A DNA stretch of 9,573 nucleotides, from NCBI GenBank assembly GCA_028869725.1, contig JAGWRJ010000334.1, positions 1-9,573 on the forward strand, given 5' to 3'. The notes under the pieces were generated by a model. The model was not told the origin of the DNA. It saw only the letters and a list, made by a program, of their open reading frames with translations, and searched no databases. Below are positions 1 to 6,103 of this stretch, piece after piece. Numbering within the stretch: the first letter of the stretch is position 1; every line of letters starts with the position of its first letter. The stretch is from Alphaproteobacteria bacterium. GTDB taxonomy: Bacteria; Pseudomonadota; Alphaproteobacteria; Micropepsales; Micropepsaceae. Both the position numbers and the translations under genes were made by a program.

Positions 1-340
1 CCTGCGCCGCCGATGCTCCCTCGGGGCAGTCGACGAAACGCCGCCGCACTACCGGGGTAACGAAGCAGATGCTGCTCATCGCAAGCCACCAGGCAATGAG
101 CCGGGGCCAGGGGACAGTGGAAGAGTAGAACAGCGCGATTGTCAGGCCCACAAGCGGCATGACGAGCCAAAGATGCCGGGTTGAGGCGTCCTGGATGGAG
201 ATCTGCCGCCGCACCAGTTCGGCCTCGTCGTCTGTTTGCGGACTGATCGACAGCCTCAGCTCGTGCCAGAAGCTCGTATGCATCGGCACAAGAGAGGTCA
301 TACTGGAAGACAATGGCCCAAAGGCCCGGCGGGATGTCAT
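1..340 (-). CDS. Partial membrane protein, probable N-terminus of a second sensor histidine kinase (runs off the left edge)
   Basis: Reading the minus strand from an ATG at 340-338 gives 113 open codons to the window edge, so only the N-terminus is present. The start is chosen because its ATG overlaps the stop of the upstream kinase in the arrangement ATGA (4-bp overlap), typical of translational coupling; an AAAGG lies a few bases upstream. Further in-frame ATGs at 301 and 283 are alternatives. Residues about 44-72 and 76-97 look like a cytoplasmic helix followed by two membrane segments (LWLVMPLVGLTIALFYSS, then LIAWWLAMSSICFVTPVV). The stretch aligns by eye with residues 18-79 of the neighbouring kinase, sharing the VMPLVG core and a basic stretch after helix two, which is the ground for calling it a paralogue. 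No catalytic domain is visible, so the kinase assignment is an inference from this similarity and from gene position. It could instead be a membrane sensor fused to another output domain. Confidence 0.7.
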   Translation of the reverse strand, partial: MTSRRAFGPLSSSMTSLVPMHTSFWHELRLSISPQTDDEAELVRRQISIQDASTRHLWLVMPLVGLTIALFYSSTVPWPRLIAWWLAMSSICFVTPVVRRRFVDCPEGASAAQ

Positions 341-1737
341 GCCACTGCCTTTGACAGACTCGCATGCGTCCGAAATGCCGGCAGGATTGCGGTAAAGGTC
401 GAGCCTTCGCCAAGTGTGCTCGAGACGAAGATCTCTCCGCCATGGGCCTCGATCAGGCCCTTGACGATGGCAAGGCCAAGGCCAGTACCCTTGTCGATGG
501 TCGCGACGTCATAGCGTCCCTGACCGAATTTTTCGAAAATCTTGCCCTGATCATCTGCGGCAATGCCGATACCGGTATCATGGACGCCAAAGGCGATACT
601 TCCGTCGCCGCGCTGCTCGGCAAAGACCTGTACCTCACCGCCCTCAGGTGTGAACTTGAGCGCGTTGGACAGAAGATTGAGCAGCACCTGCCGCAATGCC
701 CGGGGGTCAGCAAAGAGTACAGGCAGCGCCGCGACCCGGCTGGTCAGGCGAACGCCTGCCACCTCTGCCGCCGGACTAATGAGGCGCAGGCAGTCGGCGA
801 TGATGTCGGCGAGGAGAATCTCTGCTTCGCGCAGGACGTCGCCGCCCGCTTCGATCTTGGCCAGATCGAGAATGTCATTGATCAGGGCGAGAAGGTGCTT
901 GCCGGAGTCATGAATATAACCGGCGTATTCTTCGCTTTTTGCCGCATCGGCGCAGAACGCCTGCACCATTTCCGAAAAGCCGAGTATGGCGTTCAGCGGC
1001 GTGCGCAGCTCATGACTCATATTGGCGAGGAACTGCGATTTGGCCTGGCTGGCCTGTTCGGCTCGCTCGCGGGCCCGATCGGAATCGTCCTTTGCCATCT
1101 TCAGGCGGTCGATGAGAGCGGTGCGTTCATGCATCAGCACCAGCATGTCCCGGGCAGTGCGGTGAATACTGATCTGGATCTGGATCATATAGCCGACATA
1201 GAACGCGGCCAGCATGGCGACGGCAGTCATGATCTCACCGCCCTGACGCAGCGGAATGAGGATGAGGGTCGTGCCGTAGACAAGGGTCCCGATGACGGCG
1301 AGTGGCGCACAGGCACTGCTGATGGCGGTGGTTCCCGCCAGTGTGCAGGCGATCAACAGCATCAGCAGAAGCTGATCCATGATGTTGTCGGGCTGCCACA
1401 GGAAAAATGCCATTGACGCCCAGGCAACAACGAACAGGGTAAAGCCGAGACTGCACAGGCGCAGCCAGTACTGCGGTCTGTCCGCGGCATCGGAACGGGC
1501 AAGAAAGCGCTCGAGCAGTGTTCCCTGCGGGATCACGCTGGCGAGCACCAATGCGGCCCAGGTGAACACGTTCTGCGCCGGCACCCAATGCGCGTAGACC
1601 ACGCAGACGACCGCGCCGACCAGCGGCATCACGACGGCGTTGGGACGCAGGTTGCGCATGGCCAGACGCAGCTGGTCGTAGATCAGCTTCTCGTCAAGCA
1701 CATCTGTGTCGGGGCGGTAGATTGGGGCCCAGCCCAT
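337..1737 (-). CDS. Membrane-bound sensor histidine kinase with six N-terminal membrane segments
   Basis: A 466-residue protein expected to sense a signal at or in the inner membrane and autophosphorylate on histidine. Six hydrophobic segments lie near residues 33-50, 56-71, 94-114, 119-138, 141-163 and 168-188, in three hairpin pairs with almost no periplasmic loop. A short coiled coil follows (about 190-232). The HisKA domain carries NMSHELRTPLNA with phosphoacceptor His242. The ATPase domain shows the N box (LLNLLSNALKFTP, 352-364), G1 (DTGIGI, 387-392), an F box (FEKFGQG) and G2 (KGTGLGLAIVKG, 416-427), so it appears catalytically complete. There is no receiver domain, so it needs a separate response regulator, none of which is in the window. 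The start at 1737 is preferred over an upstream in-frame ATG at 1881 because GGGAG sits a few bases before it and the longer form would run into the divergent gene. The membrane part matches no sensor domain I can name. Confidence 0.93.
   Translation of the reverse strand: MGWAPIYRPDTDVLDEKLIYDQLRLAMRNLRPNAVVMPLVGAVVCVVYAHWVPAQNVFTWAALVLASVIPQGTLLERFLARSDAADRPQYWLRLCSLGFTLFVVAWASMAFFLWQPDNIMDQLLLMLLIACTLAGTTAISSACAPLAVIGTLVYGTTLILIPLRQGGEIMTAVAMLAAFYVGYMIQIQISIHRTARDMLVLMHERTALIDRLKMAKDDSDRARERAEQASQAKSQFLANMSHELRTPLNAILGFSEMVQAFCADAAKSEEYAGYIHDSGKHLLALINDILDLAKIEAGGDVLREAEILLADIIADCLRLISPAAEVAGVRLTSRVAALPVLFADPRALRQVLLNLLSNALKFTPEGGEVQVFAEQRGDGSIAFGVHDTGIGIAADDQGKIFEKFGQGRYDVATIDKGTGLGLAIVKGLIEAHGGEIFVSSTLGEGSTFTAILPAFRTHASLSKAVA
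998..1032. repeat. 35-bp exact repeat, copy 1 (kinase H-box)
   Basis: This stretch is identical to 2833-2867 in the same orientation. Both copies encode the phosphoacceptor region FLANMSHELRTP on the minus strand. The flanking bases diverge at once on either side, although the proteins stay similar. It marks common ancestry of the two kinase cores and strong protein-level constraint, not a mobile element. Confidence 0.9.
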
Positions 1738-1874
1738 GGTGTCTCCCGTCTTCGGCCAAGCCGTGTCGTGGAGCAGGCACCCTAGGAAAATTAGGTTAAG
1801 ATCAAATTGCGAAGTTCGTTGCGGCACTGCACCCAAGCCGCTAGCCTGCGCCAAAGTCAAAACGGGAGTGAACG
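1738..1874. promoter_or_regulatory. Divergent intergenic region between the membrane kinase and the monooxygenase
   Basis: The 137 bp between two outward-facing genes must hold both promoters unless transcription enters from further away. Most of it is GC-rich, but 1781-1816 is distinctly AT-rich and holds TTAGGTTAAG (1791-1800), read CTTAACCTAA on the minus strand. The same 10-mer recurs upstream of the PAS kinase at 3696-3705. Ribosome binding sites are visible at both ends: GGGAGA (minus, 1742-1747) and GGGAG (plus, about 1863-1867). I cannot place convincing -35 and -10 hexamers in either direction. Confidence 0.6.
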
Positions 1875-2165
1875 ATGGCAATCGCAGTAGTGGCGACCTT
1901 GAAGGTTGCGCAAGGTAAGGAAGCGGAATTCGAGGGTGTTTTCCGCGAGCTTTCGGCGCAGGTCCGCGCCAATGAGCCCGGCAACAAGCTTTATCAGCTG
2001 TGCCGTTCCAAGGCCGATTCCTCGGTATATGTGGTGATGGAAATGTATGCTGACGATGCCGCGCTGAAGGCCCATGGCGCCTCAGAACATTTCAAGGCGG
2101 CAGGTCCCAAGCTGGGCCCGTGTCTCGCCGGGCGCCCGGAAATTCAGTATTTCGAAACGGTCTGA
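1875..2165 (+). CDS. ABM/YgiN-family monooxygenase (putative quinol monooxygenase)
   Basis: A 96-residue protein, the normal length for a single antibiotic biosynthesis monooxygenase (ABM) domain. This ferredoxin-like fold acts as a dimer, usually without cofactor, oxidising quinols or related aromatics. Visible family marks are the N-terminal strand (AVVATLKVAQGKEAEF), the ANEPGNKLYQL segment (residues 32-42, usual pattern EPG-x-x-x-Y), and the block MEMYADDAALKAHGASEHF (55-73) with the conserved Glu and two His. There is no signal peptide or membrane segment, so it should be cytoplasmic. GGGAG lies just upstream of the ATG. The gene is alone on its strand, diverging from the membrane kinase and convergent with the PAS kinase, whose stop is only about 10 bp away. 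Substrate cannot be told from sequence; some family members have non-catalytic or stress roles. Confidence 0.9.
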   Translation: MAIAVVATLKVAQGKEAEFEGVFRELSAQVRANEPGNKLYQLCRSKADSSVYVVMEMYADDAALKAHGASEHFKAAGPKLGPCLAGRPEIQYFETV

Positions 2166-2174
2166 GACGGGCCC

Positions 2175-3623
2175 TTACGCAGCCTGTTCGATACGGCGGC
2201 GGGCAGGGAAGACGGCGGTCATGGTCGTCCCCTTGCCCGGCATGCTGTCGATGCGAAGCTCGCCGTCATGCAGCCGCATCAGGGAATGGGTGATGGGTAG
2301 CCCCAGGCCGGTGCCCTCGTGACGGCGGGCGAGGGACGAATCGATCTGGCCGAACGGCGAGAGCGCGACCTTGATGTCCGCAGCGCTCATGCCGATACCC
2401 GAGTCGCAGACAGCGATGGCGAGGCCCTTGGGGCCTTCATCGCGCACGCGCACCCGCACCGTGCCCCCGCTCGGAGTGAACTTGATGGCGTTGCTCAAAA
2501 GATTAAGCAGCACCTGACGCAGCGCGCGGGGATCGGCTCTGAGCGCCGGCAGGTCAGCGGCAATGTCCTGGCTCAGCGTGACCTGTCCCTCATCGGCTTT
2601 GACCTTGAGCAGAGTGAGGCATTGTTCGATCAGGCCTGGTAGTGCGATTTCGCTTTCATGCAGTTCGAGCTTTCCGGCTTCGAGCTTGGCCAGGTCGAGG
2701 ACGTCATTAATCAGCTCAAGCAGATGTGTGCCGCTGGCATGAATGTCGCGCGCATAGGCAGCGTATTGAGGCTTGCAGGCACCAAACATCTCATTGGCGA
2801 TGATCTCGGCAAAGCCCAGAATGGCATTGAGGGGCGTGCGCAGCTCATGACTCATATTGGCGAGGAATTCGGTCTTGGCGCGGTTGGCAAACTCCGCTGC
2901 CTCCTTCGCCCGGATCAGGTCGTCCTCGGCCTTTTTGCGGGCGCTGATGTCGGTAATCCATGACAGGGAGGCGGGGACGCCATCCCAGTGAACGAGGGCT
3001 GCCTGGGCATCGGCCCAGACGATTCTGCCATCGCGGTGAATAAGCCGAAATTCGTAATGCGGCGTGGTTTCAACGCCTTTCATGCGGGTGTCGATCCGCT
3101 CCACGACCATCGCCACGTCGTCAGGATGGATCACACCGTTCATGGTGGCTGGCGGCTGTGCCATCAACTCCTGGGCATCGGCGTAGCCGATCATGCGGGC
3201 AAAGCCGTCGTTCATGTAGAGCACACTGTCATTGGTGCGCACGACGATGCCCTGGTGCGAGCCTTCCACGACGCGGCGCATCTGCTTCGCTGCGCGCCGC
3301 GCTGCCACACCCGGGTCGGAATAGAGCCTGACGTCGATGCGGCCTGCCTCGCCGCGTAGCCGGGCCTGAACCGCGGCGGGTTCCTTGCCGCCTGCGCGCG
3401 GGAAATGCAGCACGAGACTGGCGGTGCGTCCGTCGCCGCGTTCAAGCCAGGCGATGGTAGCCTCAAGAAAAGGCCGATCCTCCGCCATGACCAGCGCGGG
3501 CAGGCAGGCGCCAACCGCAAAACCCTGCGTGGCGAGCCCGGCATCGGCGCCAAACTCAAGCGCCAGCAGGGCGCCCGCGCCATCGATCAGCGCGTGCACG
3601 GCAGGTGCCGCGTCGTCCTGCAT
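2175..3623 (-). CDS. Soluble PAS-domain sensor histidine kinase
   Basis: A 482-residue cytoplasmic kinase with no membrane segment. Residues 1-105 resemble a degenerate PAS-like fold but lack clear motifs. A recognisable PAS/PAC unit spans about 112-232 (GIVVRTNDSVLYMNDGFARM, then HRDGRIVWADAQA and the end motif WITDISARKKAEDDL). HisKA follows with NMSHELRTPLNA and phosphoacceptor His259. The ATPase domain has the N box (LLNLLSNAIKFTP), G1 (DSGIGM, 407-412), an F box (LSPFGQIDSS) and G2 (HEGTGLGLPITHS). No receiver domain is present, so the partner is elsewhere. The start at 3623 is preferred to the in-frame ATG at 3674 because AGGGGGAAAGAGG precedes it closely, whereas the longer form has no such site. 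The catalytic core is close to that of the membrane kinase at 337-1737, including identical ADPRALRQVLLNLLSNA. It lies downstream of the SDR gene on the same strand, so it may be co-transcribed or have its own promoter in the gap. Confidence 0.93.
   Translation of the reverse strand: MQDDAAPAVHALIDGAGALLALEFGADAGLATQGFAVGACLPALVMAEDRPFLEATIAWLERGDGRTASLVLHFPRAGGKEPAAVQARLRGEAGRIDVRLYSDPGVAARRAAKQMRRVVEGSHQGIVVRTNDSVLYMNDGFARMIGYADAQELMAQPPATMNGVIHPDDVAMVVERIDTRMKGVETTPHYEFRLIHRDGRIVWADAQAALVHWDGVPASLSWITDISARKKAEDDLIRAKEAAEFANRAKTEFLANMSHELRTPLNAILGFAEIIANEMFGACKPQYAAYARDIHASGTHLLELINDVLDLAKLEAGKLELHESEIALPGLIEQCLTLLKVKADEGQVTLSQDIAADLPALRADPRALRQVLLNLLSNAIKFTPSGGTVRVRVRDEGPKGLAIAVCDSGIGMSAADIKVALSPFGQIDSSLARRHEGTGLGLPITHSLMRLHDGELRIDSMPGKGTTMTAVFPARRRIEQAA
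2833..2867. repeat. 35-bp exact repeat, copy 2 (kinase H-box)
   Basis: Identical to 998-1032, direct orientation, 1835 bp apart. It encodes the phosphoacceptor region of the PAS kinase on the minus strand. Neighbouring kinase genes carrying such repeats are possible sites for gene conversion or recombination, which is an inference. Confidence 0.9.
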
Positions 3624-3675
3624 GCCTCTTTCCCCCTGCGATGCGCCTGCTCGTCCGGCATGGACGGCACGCATT

Positions 3676-3708
3676 GGGGGTACTGTATAGCCCCTTTAGG
3701 TTAAGGGG
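3676..3708. promoter_or_regulatory. Overlapping inverted repeats between the SDR gene and the PAS kinase
   Basis: CCCCTT (3691-3696) and AAGGGG (3703-3708) form a perfect 6-bp stem with a 6-base loop. The same CCCC at 3691-3694 can instead pair with the G run at 3676-3680, so the two stems exclude each other. On the minus strand the order is SDR stop, first stem, TATACA, C run, kinase start. No T run follows the first stem, so it is not a textbook intrinsic terminator. It could weaken read-through from the SDR gene, act as a protein-binding dyad, or include a -10 element (TATACA). The loop carries the 10-mer CTTAACCTAA shared with 1791-1800. Confidence 0.45.
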
Positions 3709-3727
3709 AATTTATCCTGGTGCCGGA

Positions 3728-4639
3728 TCAGCCCTTGACCGGGCTATCCTGCAGGCGGGCCATGAATTTCTGGGTTTGCTCGGAGCCCATCGTGTAGTGG
3801 CGGGCGCCGCCAAAGTCGGAAATCTTGGCCCAGTATTCGGCCACGGTGTCGGCATTGGCCTTGTGCCCCAGATTGATGCCTTCGCTCTCGACGATCTGCG
3901 CCGCAGCAAAGACACCCGCGCCTGCGGTCAGGATCATGCCCGTCGGGGCGTCCTCGCTGACCAGATAGACTACACCGGGAGTGACATATTCCGGCTTGAG
4001 CATCTCCAGGACTTCCGGCGGCATCAGGTTTTCCGTCATGCGCGTGGCTGCAACCGGAGCGATCGCGTTGACCTTGATGTTGTCCTTGGCGCCTTCGAGC
4101 TTGAGCGTATTCATGAAGCCGACGAGACCAAGCTTGGCGGCGCCGTAATTGGTCTGGCCAAAATTGCCGTAAAGGCCGGTGGAGGAGGTCGTCACGACGA
4201 TGCGGCCGTATTGCTGCTCGCGCATGATCGGCCAGATGGCCTTACAGGGTTTGACGGTGCCCATCACATGGACATCCATGACGGCGGTAAAATCCTTGAG
4301 CTCCATCTTGGCGAAGCTCTTGTCGCGCAGGATGCCAGCATTGGCGATGAGAACGTCGATGCGGCCCCAGGTATCCATGGTCTGCTTGACGAGATGGGCA
4401 ACCCCCGCATCGTCTGTAACCGAGGCACCATTGGCGATGGCCTCGCCACCTGCAGCCTTGATTTCGGCGACCACCTTCTGCGCGGCCTCCGAACTGCCGC
4501 CCGTGCCATCTACCGAACCACCCAGATCATTGACCACCACTTTGGCACCGCGCCGCGCCAGTTCCAGGGCATGAGCACGGCCGAGGCCGCCGCCGGCACC
4601 GGTAACGATTGCGACTTTGCCGTCGAAGCGAATGGTCAT
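3728..4639 (-). CDS. SDR-family dehydrogenase, probable (3R)-hydroxyacyl-CoA dehydrogenase-like
   Basis: A 303-residue classical short-chain dehydrogenase/reductase with a C-terminal extension. The nucleotide-binding motif TGAGGGLG is at residues 13-20. NDLGG (37-41) follows strand two, and the Asp suggests NAD preference. The NAG motif is at 100-102. The catalytic triad reads Ser152, Tyr165 and Lys169 within SSTGLYGNFGQTNYGAAK. The YGNFGQ-NY-AAK stretch and NDLGG are hallmarks of the dehydrogenase domain of peroxisomal multifunctional enzyme 2 (HSD17B4), which oxidises (3R)-hydroxyacyl-CoA. Residues beyond about 240 resemble that enzyme's segment after the Rossmann core, but no hydratase or SCP2 domain follows. 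A role in fatty-acid or sterol side-chain degradation is an inference; substrate is not provable. AGAGGAG precedes the ATG by 7 bases. It begins 57 bp after the stop of the acyltransferase gene on the same strand, so an operon is likely. Confidence 0.93.
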   Translation of the reverse strand: MTIRFDGKVAIVTGAGGGLGRAHALELARRGAKVVVNDLGGSVDGTGGSSEAAQKVVAEIKAAGGEAIANGASVTDDAGVAHLVKQTMDTWGRIDVLIANAGILRDKSFAKMELKDFTAVMDVHVMGTVKPCKAIWPIMREQQYGRIVVTTSSTGLYGNFGQTNYGAAKLGLVGFMNTLKLEGAKDNIKVNAIAPVAATRMTENLMPPEVLEMLKPEYVTPGVVYLVSEDAPTGMILTAGAGVFAAAQIVESEGINLGHKANADTVAEYWAKISDFGGARHYTMGSEQTQKFMARLQDSPVKG

Positions 4640-4696
4640 GACAAAACTCCTCTGCGATGGGGCGGCGAAAGTGATGGACGATCTGGACCGAGCGGG

Positions 4697-5872
4697 TCAA
4701 GTCGCCCGTTCCGGTGATTGTGGCAGGGCGGGTGCGGCCGGTCCGCGCAACCAGCGATTGGCCGGCTTCTCCACCAGGCGGTAGAGCGCATATCCCCACA
4801 GGACGCAAGACGGCACCAGCAGGGCGGGCTCGAGTATATGAACGAGGCGATAATGGGCGGTCAGATCCTGCGGATAGAGCCGTTGCTCGCAAAGACGCAG
4901 CAGCATGAGAAGTGCAGTCTGGCCCATGTAGATAGCATAGGACCATTCGCCCAGACGCCGGAGCGGCTTTAGGGTGAAGAGACGTGCGATCGCACCGCGG
5001 TCGAAGCAGAGGCTGGCAACAATCAGGGTCATGGCGGCGGCAATCCACACATCCATGGGATTGTGTGCCCAGCCCGTATGATACATCGCGTAAAAGAAGA
5101 TACCGAACACGAGAAGCTGGATCGCCGTAAACGCCAATTCAGGCAGGCGCTGGGCATAGCTGTCAGCATGGCGATGGAGCATGGCAAGAGCCACGCCTAT
5201 CGCGAAATCGGCAAAGCCGCGCACAAGTCCCAGATCGAAGGTGATATCAAGGCCATGGCCTGAGGTGAGTGCGAGGTTGCGCAGGGTGATAAAGCCCAGC
5301 GCCAGCAACAGCAAGGCGCGTGCAACGCTGCCACGTGCGGCGAACAGGAAGATCGGAAAAGCAAGGCACAACGCGAATTCGACGCTGATGAACCAGGCGA
5401 CTCCGTTCCAGCTCAGATGTCCCATGACGTGCCAGGCCTGGATCAGGAGCAGATTGAATACCAGAGCCCTGGCGCTCATGTCGGGATGATAGACCGGAAG
5501 ATCGAACACCGAGACATAGCCGCCGGCATGGGCAAGGGCGCGCAGAACGACAAGCATGATCGCGAGCACGACGATCATCGCCAGATGGACCGGATAGAGC
5601 CGGGCCAGGCGGTTGCGCAGAAACAGGCCGTAGCCCTTCAGCGTGAACAGGCTCTCCCAGCGGGACAGATAGACGTAGGTGAGGACGAAGCCCGAAAGAA
5701 TGAAAAAGAATTCGACCCACAGATAGCCTTTAGCCACGAAAATATCGAACCACGGCAGGTGCTGATATCCGTGACCTTCGTGATAGTGATAGAGCACGAG
5801 AAAGAGCGGCGGCAGCGCACGCGCGCCGGTCAGGGCGCGGATTTCACGGGCAGGCCTTGCTGGATCGGACAT
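4697..5872 (-). CDS. Membrane acyltransferase, AT3 family (OafA/YrhL type)
   Basis: A 391-residue polytopic inner-membrane protein that should transfer acyl groups, often acetyl, to a surface glycan or similar acceptor. The N-terminus REIRALTGARAL leads into the AT3 signature RX10H, here Arg18 and His29 (LYHYHEG). FFILSGFVLTY follows at 55-66 and the SW-x(5)-FISVEF region at 154-166, both typical of the family. About ten hydrophobic segments span residues 20-375 and the protein ends in a short basic tail. There is no fused SGNH domain. The start at 5872 is chosen because family members begin shortly before this REIRALTG segment; in-frame ATGs at 5941 and 5902 are possible and none has a good ribosome binding site. 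It is the first gene of a minus-strand run leading to the SDR gene. The acceptor cannot be identified, since no glycan biosynthesis genes are nearby. Confidence 0.9.
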   Translation of the reverse strand: MSDPARPAREIRALTGARALPPLFLVLYHYHEGHGYQHLPWFDIFVAKGYLWVEFFFILSGFVLTYVYLSRWESLFTLKGYGLFLRNRLARLYPVHLAMIVVLAIMLVVLRALAHAGGYVSVFDLPVYHPDMSARALVFNLLLIQAWHVMGHLSWNGVAWFISVEFALCLAFPIFLFAARGSVARALLLLALGFITLRNLALTSGHGLDITFDLGLVRGFADFAIGVALAMLHRHADSYAQRLPELAFTAIQLLVFGIFFYAMYHTGWAHNPMDVWIAAAMTLIVASLCFDRGAIARLFTLKPLRRLGEWSYAIYMGQTALLMLLRLCEQRLYPQDLTAHYRLVHILEPALLVPSCVLWGYALYRLVEKPANRWLRGPAAPALPQSPERAT

Positions 5873-6103
5873 CGGTGCGCATCTGAAGGGTCCCCAGGGC
5901 ATATAGCCCGACGCAGGGCGGGCGCGTAACCCATTATCCATCTGCGCGGCGATTGGCGCGGGGGCAGGCGAAGGCGAGGACCGCTGCCGGCGGAGGCGCG
6001 CACGCCGGGGTCCATGACGGGGCAGGGACGGGCCCCTTTGAGGACACCTTGGACGCCTCCATGCGGCTTCGGTGCAAAATGCTTGCGCAAAGGTACCGGA
6101 CGC
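5873..6103. promoter_or_regulatory. Divergent intergenic region between the acyltransferase and the nucleoside transporter
   Basis: About 231 bp between outward-facing genes if the acyltransferase starts at 5872. On the acyltransferase side GGGCATATAGCCC (5897-5909) is a short dyad (GGGC/GCCC) around an AT core and could include a -10 element. On the transporter side the palindrome TTGCGCAA (6083-6090) lies 14 bp before the ATG. The rest is GC-rich, with no coding sequence I would support. Both sites are weak candidates from inspection only. Confidence 0.4.

Noticed and set aside
364..1416. 350-codon open frame on the plus strand
   Set aside because: It lies antisense to the membrane kinase, whose HisKA and ATPase motifs are unmistakable. 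The antisense translation has no family motif and follows from GC-biased codon use.
1781..1816. Full CtrA-type binding site (TTAA-N7-TTAA)
   Set aside because: Only one TTAA half is present at the correct place; the second half does not match either here or at 3696-3705.
3691..3708. Intrinsic terminator of the SDR gene
   Set aside because: The stem is good but no T run follows on the minus strand, so it is kept only as a possible regulatory dyad.
3605..4717. 370-codon open frame on the plus strand
   Set aside because: It is antisense to the SDR gene, which has a full set of SDR motifs and a good ribosome binding site. The antisense product is His/Gly/Asp-rich without any motif.
5417..5929. 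170-codon open frame on the plus strand
   Set aside because: It is antisense to the AT3 acyltransferase, which has RX10H and membrane segments. The antisense product is charged and motif-free.
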